Source: Armatimonas rosea
GTDB taxonomy: Bacteria > Armatimonadota > Armatimonadia > Armatimonadales > Armatimonadaceae
Assembly (NCBI RefSeq): GCF_014202505.1
Contig: NZ_JACHGW010000005.1
Coordinates: 124,001-188,000 of the forward strand
Direction of reading: 5' to 3'
DNA length: 64,000 bases
Shown: one piece after another, positions 49,247 through 57,580 of the stretch
Numbering within the stretch: position 1 is the first letter of the stretch
How the letters are laid out: each line of letters begins with the position of its first letter
Program-made: the position numbers and the translations under genes
Notes under the pieces: model-generated
The model's input: the letters and a program-made list of their open reading frames with translations, nothing else
What the model was told of the DNA's origin: nothing
The model's database searches: none

Positions 49247-49745
49247 GCAGCGCCAGCGCAAAAGGCCCGAGCAAGAGCCCTGAGTAGGTGAGGAGTCCTA
49301 GGGGAGTAAAGTTGTGGCGCAGCCCATGGAGCAGGCTCCGTGTGGGCAGGACACTCCACTGAATGCCGAGGACGAGCCCAAAGACCCCCGCTCCCAGAAG
49401 CAAGCGCTTTGTCCCCGAGCGTAGGCGCGGCAGCGAGGCGGGCCAGAAGGCGAGCACTCCCACCCCAAGTCCCAGGATCGCCAGCTCCGGGAGGAAGGCA
49501 CGGTAGGCCACGGCAAAAAAGATCGCGCGCAGTGCCAGGGGCAGGGCCACCAGCCCGACCACGATCAGAGCCAGGCGCGGCAAGCGTCGCAGGAGTGCCA
49601 CCAGGACCAGCAGGACCAGCAAGAGGCTCGCTAGGAGGCAGAGAAGGGCAGCGAGGCGTGTCGCCACCGGCTCTAGGGTAGAGTGGGTGAGCAGGGCACC
49701 AGCCACCCCGCCCAGCACAAAGGCAAGCGGCACAAAACGGTTCAT
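49206..49745 (-). CDS. Hypothetical multi-pass membrane protein
   Basis: 179 residues with about five hydrophobic segments (for example LAALLCLLASLLLVLLVLVALL and LALIVVGLVALPLALRAIFF). No conserved catalytic motif is seen. A cluster of Ser ends the protein (LLSSSSGSDETARS). Its 3' end overlaps the Lon-domain gene by 41 nt on the other strand. It follows the PilX-like gene by 42 nt and may be part of that transcript. Confidence 0.65.
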   Translation of the reverse strand: MNRFVPLAFVLGGVAGALLTHSTLEPVATRLAALLCLLASLLLVLLVLVALLRRLPRLALIVVGLVALPLALRAIFFAVAYRAFLPELAILGLGVGVLAFWPASLPRLRSGTKRLLLGAGVFGLVLGIQWSVLPTRSLLHGLRHNFTPLGLLTYSGLLLGPFALALLSSSSGSDETARS

Positions 49746-49787
49746 GCTACTTTGTACGACAAAGCCTCAGCCTTGCGTTCCCACTTC

Positions 49788-51560
49788 TTAGGGGAGCGCC
49801 GTGACACCGCTCTGGAAGGAGAGGACTTTGTACGTGCGGTTTGCCAGGGGGAAGTACACGGGAGAGAGCTCCAGAAAGCGCAGGTCGTAGAGGCGGTGGC
49901 GGCTGAAGCCAAACTGGTCGAGCAGAGCGCCGGTGACCGAGTCGTAGTGGAACTCGCCAAAGGGACCGTCTTTTTTGATGATCAGAGCGCCGAGGTGCTT
50001 GTAGATGCCATTGGTGCGGGTGTTGTAGTTGGTGCAGCCGACACTGGGCGTCCCCCCGCTGGAGTCCATGGCAAGGAGTGCCCCGTGGATCGTGATATTG
50101 TCGATGTGTCCGCCGGCCTTGTCGCTCTCGACCACCCACATACGGCCGGTGATCATCCCAAAGACCCCACAGAGCGGGTCGGCGGCAGTTGCATCGGAGT
50201 CGGAGTTCTTGGACTTGTTCTTGAGGAGCCGCTGGTAGACAATCCCGCCGTCGATCTGGATGCGCCGGTCGGGTGGGGTTGCGATTGTCAAGCGGCTGGG
50301 GGTGGTGGCGCTGGTATTGTTGGCCACGACCCCGGAGAGCCCGTGTGTCTGGGTGGTCGTGTCACCGATATCGCCATCGACATAGACTAGGCCATTGGTT
50401 ACCCCCGAGTAGCTCTCGGTGGCGGTGAGGGACTCCGGGCCACCGCTGGGCGTGGTGTAGCGTGCCACCGTGGTCTGGCTGGCGAGGCGGTCGATCGTCA
50501 CTACCGTGCGCCAGGTAGTCGCGCCATCGGTCTGGTTAAAGGTCAGGAACTGGTTGACATCGCCGGCTCCCGTGGTATCGAGCTCCAGGCTTGTCACGGT
50601 TCCGGAGACATAGATCCCTCCCACGGTGCTTCCACTGGCGCTGGGGACGATCAGCCCCGGCGTGCTAGGGGCGGCGACACTGCCCAGTGCTGCATCGTGG
50701 AGGTCGGTCGTGCTCTGGGGATAGGGAATCACCGGGACATTGAACTGGGGCGTGGTGCCTGCCGTGGCGATCAGGGGCCAGTCGCTGGCGGTGGGGGTCT
50801 GGACACTCACGAGCCCGTGGTCCCACTCGATCTGCGACGGTGCTCCGGCGCAGGTGAAGTAGTCACTGCCCGCGTAGGTGAAGAGCGGTGTGCTCGTGTC
50901 CCAGACAATGGTGTGTTTGGCGTTGGGATCGACCGTATCGGTGCCAGGAAGGCGCATGTTGAGGTGTACCGGTCCAGAGAAGACATGCATTCCCGTCATC
51001 CAGACAAAGCCGTCGAGGGGCTCGTCGTAGAAGAGCCCGTACTCCGCAAAGCCCTTGGGACGCACGACCAAGCGGCTGGTGTGGCTCGCGTTGCCGCAGG
51101 TGCCGATTGCCTGGATCGCAAAGAACTTCTGGCCCGTGGCGGCATCGGTGCCGGGGTAGAGCCGAACCGCGATTGTCCCGTTCTTGCCACGGCCACTCGG
51201 GCTCTCGGTCGCCGTGGGGGCCTGGCTGAGCGTGAGGGTGTTGTAGCCATTAACCACGGGGGCACCGTAGAAGCTAGCCCCCTTCTCCGATGGCGCAAAG
51301 GGGAGGTTGGCATCGTTGATCGTGTCCTGCTCCAGCATCCAGGAGTAGGTGATCCGGACACCCGTCTCGGCGAGATCACGGGCGGTCTGGGCCTCGGCCT
51401 GAATATCGATCTGCTGGAGCGCGGCGGTGGCGCTACTGCTCACGGAGCTGACCCGGCCCAGGGTTCCCAGGAGGATCACACCGAGGATAAAGAACAGGAG
51501 CACCATGGTCCCGAGCAGGGCCATCCCGCGCGGTGCGGGTCGCTGGTGTGTTCGGCTCAT
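49788..51560 (-). CDS. PilX-like pilus-associated protein
   Basis: 590 residues. The N-terminus RPAPRGMALLGTMVLLFFILGVILLGTLGRVSSVSSSATAALQQIDIQAEAQTARDLAETGVRIT is a PilX/GspK-like helix lacking Glu5, followed by a typical AR-x-LAETG-type stretch. The rest is a large beta-rich secreted domain with repeated GGIYVSG, GGIVYQ and MDSSGG-like turns. It sits behind two pseudopilin genes with overlaps, so it is probably assembled with them. Its ligand is unknown. Confidence 0.75.
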   Translation of the reverse strand: MSRTHQRPAPRGMALLGTMVLLFFILGVILLGTLGRVSSVSSSATAALQQIDIQAEAQTARDLAETGVRITYSWMLEQDTINDANLPFAPSEKGASFYGAPVVNGYNTLTLSQAPTATESPSGRGKNGTIAVRLYPGTDAATGQKFFAIQAIGTCGNASHTSRLVVRPKGFAEYGLFYDEPLDGFVWMTGMHVFSGPVHLNMRLPGTDTVDPNAKHTIVWDTSTPLFTYAGSDYFTCAGAPSQIEWDHGLVSVQTPTASDWPLIATAGTTPQFNVPVIPYPQSTTDLHDAALGSVAAPSTPGLIVPSASGSTVGGIYVSGTVTSLELDTTGAGDVNQFLTFNQTDGATTWRTVVTIDRLASQTTVARYTTPSGGPESLTATESYSGVTNGLVYVDGDIGDTTTQTHGLSGVVANNTSATTPSRLTIATPPDRRIQIDGGIVYQRLLKNKSKNSDSDATAADPLCGVFGMITGRMWVVESDKAGGHIDNITIHGALLAMDSSGGTPSVGCTNYNTRTNGIYKHLGALIIKKDGPFGEFHYDSVTGALLDQFGFSRHRLYDLRFLELSPVYFPLANRTYKVLSFQSGVTALP

Positions 51561-52312
51561 GGGTGACCTCCGGTTGCCGTGGGAAGTGCGGCGCTGGGGA
51601 CGCCCTCCCCGGCGTAGTTGAGCAGGCTAATGGCGTAGTCCGAGGTCTCCAGAGCGCTCTCGTGGTTTGCGCCAAGCGCGGATCTGTCCTGCTGGTAGGA
51701 GTCCTTATCGACTAGGAGGAGCCGGTAGCGCAGGACCTGGCCGGACTGGCTCCCGCGCCGGAAGGCAACCGCATCCCAGGTCGAGGCGAGCTTGCGGTAG
51801 AGAACGGTCTTCGAGGTCACCACGCCGTTTTCGTAGCCCCACTGCCACAGAAAGGTCCCATTGCTGGGCGCGGGAGTGCCTTGGGAGTCGCCGCGGTAGA
51901 GCAGGGCACCGCGGGTGACGCTGCGGCGGTTGGCGATATCGGCCGTGGAGAGCTGTGTCGCCGAGGTTCGGAACGAGAGGCTCTGGGGGGTGGTGAGGCT
52001 CACGTAGAGTCCTGTATTGAGGGTGGTGTTGCCCTGCTGCACTTGGTAGTGGCTCTGGGAACCCAAGAGCGCGCTGGACCAGGGTGTCAGGGGGGCGTCG
52101 TCGTCGGGGAGCTGGACCGCGGTCGCCTCTTCGAGCCCTTGTCGCATCCGATCGATACTACTGGAGCCGTTTTGTAGGGCGTGGCTACCCGCTTGGAGTC
52201 CCAGGGAGAGGCGTATCCCCCCCGTGAAGATCAGCAGGGCTCCCACGATCACGATCGCACCGAGCACGGCCGCGACAAGCACCTCTAGCATCGAGTGTCC
52301 ACGGCGTGTCAT
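51557..52312 (-). CDS. PilW/GspJ-like prepilin
   Basis: 251 residues. Prepilin signal MTRRG/HSMLEVLVAAVLGAIVIVGALLIFTGG, with Gly at -1 and Glu5 present. The body includes DRMRQGLEEATAV and a series of beta segments. It overlaps the following gene by 4 nt and follows the other pseudopilin by 1 nt. The order V-W-X agrees with a minor-pilin operon separate from the main secretion operon. Confidence 0.8.
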   Translation of the reverse strand: MTRRGHSMLEVLVAAVLGAIVIVGALLIFTGGIRLSLGLQAGSHALQNGSSSIDRMRQGLEEATAVQLPDDDAPLTPWSSALLGSQSHYQVQQGNTTLNTGLYVSLTTPQSLSFRTSATQLSTADIANRRSVTRGALLYRGDSQGTPAPSNGTFLWQWGYENGVVTSKTVLYRKLASTWDAVAFRRGSQSGQVLRYRLLLVDKDSYQQDRSALGANHESALETSDYAISLLNYAGEGVPSAALPTATGGHP

Positions 52313-52313
52313 T

Positions 52314-52841
52314 TTAGAGTGCCCCCTGCGGAATCAGCGTGGTCTCGGAGTAGGTGTGGGGGAGGCCGTTGCTGTCGCTCCACTGCACCTCGACCGTCGC
52401 CCGCACGAGCGGGTAGCTATCGACCCCAGCCACGGTGCGCTTGGCGGGCAGATACGGGGCGATAAAGATCCGGCCCTGGGGGGCGCTGTTTCCGCTTGCT
52501 GACGGGAAGTACTGGGTGAGCTGGTTGGTCTGGGTGAAGGTGAAGGTCGCGCTGGCAGCACCCTGGGCATTGTCCTGCGGGGTGGGGGTGGTGGGAGTGC
52601 CATCGACAATCCCCGCGCCGCTCTGTCCGAGTCCGGGGCCATTGAGGGCAGTGTAGCCGGCGGCCTGGAGCTGGCTGAGCTTGCTGGCAACCAGGGTGCG
52701 TGCCACGAGGAAACCACCGGACTGGTGGTTCGAGCGGGCAGACGTTCCCAGGACAATCGCGACCATGAATCCGAGGACAACGAGGAGGACAAGGCTAAGG
52801 AGAACTTCTGTCAGGGAAAAGGCGCGGAGGCGGTCTTTCAC
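52314..52841 (-). CDS. PilV/GspI-like prepilin
   Basis: 175 residues from GTG 52841, chosen because it gives a 6-residue leader VKDRLRA/FSLTEVLLSLVLLVVLGFMVAIVLG with Ala at -1. An upstream ATG (52958) would add 39 residues and run into the rpmI promoter. No strong ribosome-binding site precedes the GTG. It is the first gene of the three-gene pseudopilin group and faces away from rpmI. Confidence 0.75.
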   Translation of the reverse strand: MKDRLRAFSLTEVLLSLVLLVVLGFMVAIVLGTSARSNHQSGGFLVARTLVASKLSQLQAAGYTALNGPGLGQSGAGIVDGTPTTPTPQDNAQGAASATFTFTQTNQLTQYFPSASGNSAPQGRIFIAPYLPAKRTVAGVDSYPLVRATVEVQWSDSNGLPHTYSETTLIPQGAL

Positions 52842-52881
52842 ACATAGAAGTATTGGAATGACTTTGGTTAAAGGTGAGGGT

Positions 52882-52910
52882 TTGCCGAACGGATTTTTGC
52901 GTGGTACAAT
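52882..52910 (+). promoter_or_regulatory. Promoter of rpmI-rplT
   Basis: TTGCCG (52882-52887), 17-nt spacer, TACAAT (52905-52910). It gives a leader of about 44 nt. Confidence 0.65.
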
Positions 52911-52960
52911 CCCCCCTTGGCGCAGTTGTAACTCTACTGCGTCTGGGAGAAATATCAATC

Positions 52961-53167
52961 ATGCCGAAGATGAAGAGCCACAAGAGCGCGGTCAAGCGAT
53001 TTCATGGCACCGGCACCGGTAAGCTGATGCACCGTCACAGCAAGCGGCACCACTCGATGGTCAAGAAGAGCCCCCAGTGCCTTCGCCGCCTGTACGCCGA
53101 GGCAGTGCTCGATCCGGGCAAGGCCAAGGCCCTGGGACGACAGCTTCCCTACGGAGCCAACTACTAG
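52961..53167 (+). CDS. rpmI: 50S ribosomal protein L35
   Basis: 68 residues. PKMKSHKSAVKRFHGTGTGKLMHRHSKRHH is the L35 signature, and the protein is highly basic as expected. ATG 52961 is the conserved start; upstream in-frame sequence is part of the leader. In many bacteria infC comes first in this operon, but here rpmI is first with its own promoter. Confidence 0.97.
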   Translation: MPKMKSHKSAVKRFHGTGTGKLMHRHSKRHHSMVKKSPQCLRRLYAEAVLDPGKAKALGRQLPYGANY

Positions 53168-53285
53168 TAATTGCAGACCCCTCGCCGCCCGGAGTGACGC
53201 TACACAGACAGCGCCGGGCTGGGAACCGGGAAGAAACAGCGGCCAGTCGTTAAGGGGCCGCGCCCGATAAGGAACAGAAGAAAAG
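53168..53285 (+). promoter_or_regulatory. Structured rpmI-rplT spacer
   Basis: 118 nt, long for this pair. It contains several GC complementary segments (GCGCCGGGCTGGGAACCGG, CGGCCAG...GGGGCCGCG). It could hold an L20-binding autoregulatory structure, which is known from other bacteria, but this is not demonstrated. Confidence 0.35.
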
Positions 53286-53639
53286 ATGCCTAGAGTCAAG
53301 CGTGGCGTGATGGTCAAGAAGCGCCACAATAAGATCATCAAGCAAGCGAAGGGCTATTTCAGCTCACGCAAAAATGTTTTTCAGACCGCCAATGAGGCCG
53401 TCGCCAAGGCCGGAAACTACGCCTACCGCGACCGCCGTGTCAAGAAGCGCGACTTCCGCCGCCTCTGGATCGCCCGTATCGGGGCCGCCTGCCGCAACGG
53501 GGGCACCCGCTACTCGGTGTTCATCCATGCCCTCGGTCAGGCTGGGATCGACCTGGACCGCAAGGTCCTGGCCGACATGGTCATCAACGACCCGGCAGCG
53601 TTTACCGCCCTCCTCAAGCAGGTGGGCGTCGCGGGCTAA
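53286..53639 (+). CDS. rplT: 50S ribosomal protein L20
   Basis: 117 residues. [38 protein letters not shown] and [26 protein letters not shown] are typical of L20. It binds 23S rRNA early in assembly and, in other bacteria, represses its own operon. AACAGAAGAAAAG precedes the ATG. A strong terminator follows. Confidence 0.98.
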   Translation: MPRVKRGVMVKKRHNKIIKQAKGYFSSRKNVFQTANEAVAKAGNYAYRDRRVKKRDFRRLWIARIGAACRNGGTRYSVFIHALGQAGIDLDRKVLADMVINDPAAFTALLKQVGVAG

Positions 53640-53664
53640 CCCCGCCTGTGGAGAAAAAATAAAG

Positions 53665-53696
53665 AAAGCCCGTGGCACCCGCCACGGGCTTTTTTT
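53665..53696 (+). terminator. Rho-independent terminator after rplT
   Basis: Perfect 12-bp stem AAAGCCCGTGGC / GCCACGGGCTTT with an ACCC loop and a seven-T tract. Confidence 0.95.
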
Positions 53697-53703
53697 ACAC
53701 CAA

Positions 53704-53731
53704 CCCCCCAACCCCCGTCCGACGGGGGGGA
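53704..53731. repeat. Half-length GC palindrome before pheS
   Basis: CCCCCCAACCCCCGTC followed by CGACGGGGGGG. It resembles one arm of the element inside gspH. Confidence 0.55.
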
Positions 53732-53741
53732 TACTAGGAAC

Positions 53742-54758
53742 ATGACAGACGAACTGAGACAAGTGGAGGCCGAGGCGCTCGCCGCGATTGCGGAGGCACA
53801 GTCCACGGCCGCGCTCGAAGAAGCCGATATCGCCTATCTGGGCCGCAAGAATGGCAAGCTGAGCGGGATGATGCGCCAGCTCGGGAGCCTGCCCGTCGAC
53901 CAGAAGCCGCTCTTTGGGCAGGCGCTCAACGAGGCCAAGGGGCGTGTGGAGACCGCACTGTCGGAGCGAAAAGCCGCGCTCGCCGCCGCGGAGCGTGCGC
54001 TTCGGGAGCAGGCCGAGGCAATCGATGTCACCCTGCCGGGCCGCGGACGCACGCCGGGGCGCTTGCACCCGCTCACGCGCACCTTTGCGGATGTGAAGCA
54101 GGTCTTTCTGGGGCTGGGCTTCACGTTTGTGGACGGCCCCGATGTCGAGGACTATCTCTTTAACTTCGACTGGCTCAACTACCCGCAGGACCACCCGGCC
54201 ATGGACGAGCAAGACACGTTCTATGTCGAGGGCGGGGCACCGTCGGGGCAGCCCGGCGCGTGGCTCCTGCGCACCCACACCACCGGCTCGCTCCAGGGCC
54301 GCAACTTTAGCAACCTGCCCGCCGTGCCGTTTCGCATGGCGACCATGGGCCGCTGCTTCCGGCGCGATGCCATGGACGAGACCCACTCGCACACCTTCCA
54401 CCAGATCGACGGCTTCTCGGTCGCGGAGGGAATCTCCCTCGCCGATCTCAAGGGGGTCTTGGCCGAGATCGCCCGTGGCCTCTTCGGCCCCGATGCCATC
54501 GTGAGATTCCGCCCCGACTTCTTCCCGTTTGTCGAGCCAGGCGTCGAGGTGGCGGTGTGGTGGAACAACCGCTGGCTGGAGCTGGGCGGCGCGGGGCTGA
54601 TCCACCCCAATATCCTCAAGCGCGCCGGCTATGACACTGAGAAATACACTGGCTGGGCCTTCGGTCTGGGCCTCGATCGCATGCCCATGATCCGCTACGG
54701 CGTCAAAGACCTGCGGCTCTTCCTCGACAACGACCTCCGATTTTTAGGGCAGTTCTGA
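53742..54758 (+). CDS. pheS: Phenylalanyl-tRNA synthetase alpha subunit
   Basis: 338 residues. The N-terminal coiled coil (LRQVEAEALAAIAEAQSTAALEEADIAYLGRKNGKLSGMMRQLGSLP) and the class II catalytic core (GRRHPLT-like PGRLHPLTRTFADVKQVFLGLGFTFVDGPDVEDYLFNFDWLNYPQDHPAMDEQDTFY, LLRTHTTGSLQ, RCFRRDAMDETHSHTFHQIDGF, GLGLDRMPMIRYGVKDLRLFLDNDLRFL) are all present. It charges tRNA-Phe together with PheT. The pair is split by an unrelated gene. Confidence 0.97.
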   Translation: MTDELRQVEAEALAAIAEAQSTAALEEADIAYLGRKNGKLSGMMRQLGSLPVDQKPLFGQALNEAKGRVETALSERKAALAAAERALREQAEAIDVTLPGRGRTPGRLHPLTRTFADVKQVFLGLGFTFVDGPDVEDYLFNFDWLNYPQDHPAMDEQDTFYVEGGAPSGQPGAWLLRTHTTGSLQGRNFSNLPAVPFRMATMGRCFRRDAMDETHSHTFHQIDGFSVAEGISLADLKGVLAEIARGLFGPDAIVRFRPDFFPFVEPGVEVAVWWNNRWLELGGAGLIHPNILKRAGYDTEKYTGWAFGLGLDRMPMIRYGVKDLRLFLDNDLRFLGQF

Positions 54759-54771
54759 CCCTCCTCCCCGT

Positions 54772-54799
54772 CCCCTCCTCCCAATCCTGGGAGGAGGGG
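54772..54799. repeat. Hairpin after pheS
   Basis: A 12-bp inverted repeat CCCCTCCTCCCA / TGGGAGGAGGGG with an ATCC loop and no T run. It may be a member of the local GC-palindrome set. Confidence 0.6.
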
Positions 54800-54817
54800 A
54801 GAAGGTTTAAGCAAGAT

Positions 54818-55414
54818 ATGGGACCACTTGTGCGTTTGCTGTTGCCCTCAGGAAAAACTGAGGAGGTACTCCAAACTGCCAATACCATTTTTCCCAGGAT
54901 GGGTCAAAAAATTGAGAGCAACCAGGTGGATCGTTGGGATTGTTGGGTAGAGGATGACTCACTGATTGGTGGCAAGTATCTGGGTGAAGGTAGACCTATC
55001 TATAGTTCCTTCTCTCAAGTGGAGCTGGAGCAAGAAGAGATGCTAGTGCTTCAGAAGCATTTCGGCATCACACCCAAACGGGAATGGCATTGCGATGCTG
55101 GTTGCAACCAGCTAGAGGATCATCTAATTCTTGGGCAATTGATAACCTACCTCATAGATACTGTTGGGGGAGTGGTGGACTTCTACGGAGCTTTGATCCC
55201 ATCATTGCCAGAAGATATGGGGAGGCGAGGTTTCTGGCACTATGACTGGTCTGACATTGAGCCGTACTTTGAGGAAATGATCCGGGGGATGCCGGGGAAG
55301 ATCGTGAGCGTTCCGTATGATGCTGGTGAAGGGCGTACCTGGGTTTCCCATTACGCGGAGGTTGAGTTTATGAAAGCGTGGTTGAAGCATCCCCGTTTTC
55401 ATATGGTGAAGTAG
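54818..55414 (+). CDS. Hypothetical protein inserted between pheS and pheT (possibly DUF6368-like)
   Basis: 198 residues. It is tryptophan-rich with segments such as RWDCWVEDDSLIGGKYLGEG, DHLILGQLITYLIDTVGGVVDFYGAL, and EGRTWVSHYAEVEFMKAWLKHPRFHMVK. The pattern recalls small immunity-like or DUF6368-type proteins, but this is from memory and uncertain. GC content and codon use are lower than in pheS and pheT, and GC hairpins flank it on both sides (54772-54799 and 55418-55497). These are signs that it was inserted into the pheST operon. Confidence 0.65.
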   Translation: MGPLVRLLLPSGKTEEVLQTANTIFPRMGQKIESNQVDRWDCWVEDDSLIGGKYLGEGRPIYSSFSQVELEQEEMLVLQKHFGITPKREWHCDAGCNQLEDHLILGQLITYLIDTVGGVVDFYGALIPSLPEDMGRRGFWHYDWSDIEPYFEEMIRGMPGKIVSVPYDAGEGRTWVSHYAEVEFMKAWLKHPRFHMVK

Positions 55415-55417
55415 TCC

Positions 55418-55497
55418 CCCTCTGGCTCCCCTCCCTTCCCCCCTCGGAACGAGGCGGGTACCCTTTGGGTGCGGGGAAGGGAGGGGCTGGGGGAGGG
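55418..55497. repeat. Long imperfect GC hairpin before pheT
   Basis: The left arm (CTCCCCTCCCTTCCCC) pairs with the right arm (GGGGAAGGGAGGGG), enclosing two small hairpins (CCTCGGAACGAGG and GGGTACCC). It lies between the inserted gene and pheT. Confidence 0.65.
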
Positions 55498-55515
55498 ATG
55501 CCGGAGTAAACAATT

Positions 55516-57558
55516 ATGAGAATTCCACTGAGTTGGTTAAATGACTACATCGCGGTTTCCGACGACGAGCAAGAGGCCGTCGCCGATGCGCTGACCATGG
55601 CGGGGCTGGAGGTCGAGGAGACGCTGGAGACGCCGTTTGGGAAGGTCTGGTACACCAAGATCACCCCCAACCGCGGCGACTGGGCCAGTGTCTACGGCAC
55701 GGCAAGAGAGCTTGCCGCCATCTATCCAAACAAAAAACTCCAACCACCACATCCCCCCCGCTTGGCGGGGGCAGGGGGGGGAGTCTCCATCCGCATCGAC
55801 GACACGGCCAACTGCCACCGGTTCCGGGCGACGGTCATTAAGAACGTCAAGATCGGCCCGACCCCGCAGTGGATTCAGGACCGCCTGACTGCCGCGCTGG
55901 GCGACCGCTACCGCATGATCAACAATGTCGCGGACATCACCAACTACGTCATGCTGGAGCTGGGGCAGCCGCTCCATGCCTTTGATCTAGACACGATCCC
56001 CAATAGTGAGATTGTCGTGCGGCAGGCGCTTCCGGGCGAGAAGCTGGTGACCCTGGATGGCACGGAGCACGAGCTTCCGCAGGGGACGCTCTGCATCTGC
56101 GACAATCAGCGGGCGATCTCGATTGCGGGGATCATGGGCGGCAAGGAGACCGAGATCACGGAGGGGACGACCAATGTCCTGCTGGAGACCGCGCACTTCG
56201 ACCCGTTCTGCGTGCGGCGCACCGCCAAGAAGGTCGTGCGCTCCGAGGCGAGCTACCGGTTCGAGCGCTATGTCGATCCCAACCTCGTGGCGATTGCCGG
56301 CGACCGCGCGGCGCAGCTGATTGTCGAGCACTGTGGCGGCGAGATTGTCGGGGTTTCGGAGGCCGTGGCGCAGCCGATTCCCAAGCGACGGTTCCTGGCG
56401 CGGCTGGACCGTGTCCGGGCACTGCTGGGTGTCGATGTGGACCGCGATGCGGCGATTGCGGCCCTCACGCGTCTGGGGCTGGAGGTGGAGCAGTCCGCTG
56501 GGGCGCTCGACTGCCTGATTCCCGCCTGGCGGCCCGACCTGACCATCGAGGACGATATCGCGGAGGAGGTGGGGCGGATCGCGCTGGGCTACGCCAACCT
56601 CCCCGAGAAGATCGCCTGGCAGATCGGGCAGCGCGGGCAGGACTCGCCGCGGGCTGCGTTTATCCTGCGCCTGAAAAATGCCCTCGTGCAGCAGGGCTTG
56701 CAGGAGGTCATCACGCACTCCTTGGTCGCCGATGGCGGTGAAGGGGCGCTTGTCCTGCGGAACCCGATGGCCCCCGAGTACAGCCAGCTGCGAACATCGC
56801 TGGTGCCCGGCCACATCGGAATCGCCCAGCGTGCTGTTCGCGAGGGCATCCGTGATATCGCGATCTTCGAGGTGGCGAGCGTCTACTTGGCCCCCTCCGC
56901 CCCCACGAGTGGGGGAACCCTGAGTGAGCCGCTACGCGTCTCGGGATTGGTGGCCGGCTCGGCGAGCGCCAGTCTCTGGGCGATCAAGGGCGAGAGCTAC
57001 CCCGCGGACTTCTACTTCGCCAAGGGGATTGTCGAGAGCCTCCTGGCAAGCCTGGGGATTGTCGCGGAGTATGTTGCGGACAGCTCGCCGCTGACACATC
57101 CCTATCGGACCGCGCGTGTGGTGGTCGGAGGGCAGCCCCTCGGCATTATCGGGGAGCTCTCCGCGGCGACCATCGAGGCCAATGACCTGCCCAAGCGCAC
57201 CTGCATCTTCGACCTGGACGGCGAGGCACTGCTAGCGCTTGCGCAGGAGACCAAGGTCGGGTTCTCCGCGCTGCCGGAGTTCGCCTCGGCCACCCGCGAT
57301 GTGGCACCGGTCTTCTCCAAGGATGTGTCTTATGCGACGATCGAGCGCGTGGCACGGGAGAGTGCTGGGCCACTTCTGGAGGCGCTGCGCCTCGCGGATG
57401 TCTTTGAGGATGCCAGTAAGCTGGGCGAGGGCAAGCGCTCGCTGACCCTACGCTTCACGCTTCGGGCTCCGGATCGGACACTCACGGGCGAGGAGATCGA
57501 CTCCACGCTGGCAGGGATTCGTGCGGCTCTTGTCGGGATCGGTGCCGAGCGACTCTAA
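55516..57558 (+). CDS. pheT: Phenylalanyl-tRNA synthetase beta subunit, lacking the EMAP-type domain
   Basis: 680 residues, versus about 800 in most bacteria. The start RIPLSWLNDYIAVSDDEQEAVADALTMAGLEVEE is normal, but it passes directly to PFGKVWYTKITPNRGDWASVYGTARELAAI, so the ~110-residue tRNA-binding OB domain is missing. B3/B4 (MINNVADITNYVMLELGQPLHAFD), B5 and the C-terminal FDX-ACB domain (FASATRDVAPVFSKDVSYATIE...) are present. Two GC palindromes lie in frame: about 55749-55781 (PHPPRLAGAGGG) and 56898-56913 (PTSGG). Catalysis resides mainly in PheS, so the enzyme should still work. Confidence 0.93.
   Translation: MRIPLSWLNDYIAVSDDEQEAVADALTMAGLEVEETLETPFGKVWYTKITPNRGDWASVYGTARELAAIYPNKKLQPPHPPRLAGAGGGVSIRIDDTANCHRFRATVIKNVKIGPTPQWIQDRLTAALGDRYRMINNVADITNYVMLELGQPLHAFDLDTIPNSEIVVRQALPGEKLVTLDGTEHELPQGTLCICDNQRAISIAGIMGGKETEITEGTTNVLLETAHFDPFCVRRTAKKVVRSEASYRFERYVDPNLVAIAGDRAAQLIVEHCGGEIVGVSEAVAQPIPKRRFLARLDRVRALLGVDVDRDAAIAALTRLGLEVEQSAGALDCLIPAWRPDLTIEDDIAEEVGRIALGYANLPEKIAWQIGQRGQDSPRAAFILRLKNALVQQGLQEVITHSLVADGGEGALVLRNPMAPEYSQLRTSLVPGHIGIAQRAVREGIRDIAIFEVASVYLAPSAPTSGGTLSEPLRVSGLVAGSASASLWAIKGESYPADFYFAKGIVESLLASLGIVAEYVADSSPLTHPYRTARVVVGGQPLGIIGELSAATIEANDLPKRTCIFDLDGEALLALAQETKVGFSALPEFASATRDVAPVFSKDVSYATIERVARESAGPLLEALRLADVFEDASKLGEGKRSLTLRFTLRAPDRTLTGEEIDSTLAGIRAALVGIGAERL
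55749..55781. repeat. GC palindromic element inside pheT
   Basis: CCCCCCCGCTTGGCGGGGGC followed by a G run. It is translated as a proline/glycine-rich loop that replaces, or sits where, the tRNA-binding domain boundary would be. Confidence 0.6.
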
Positions 57559-57580
57559 GAGAGACTCTTGTACCCTCGCC

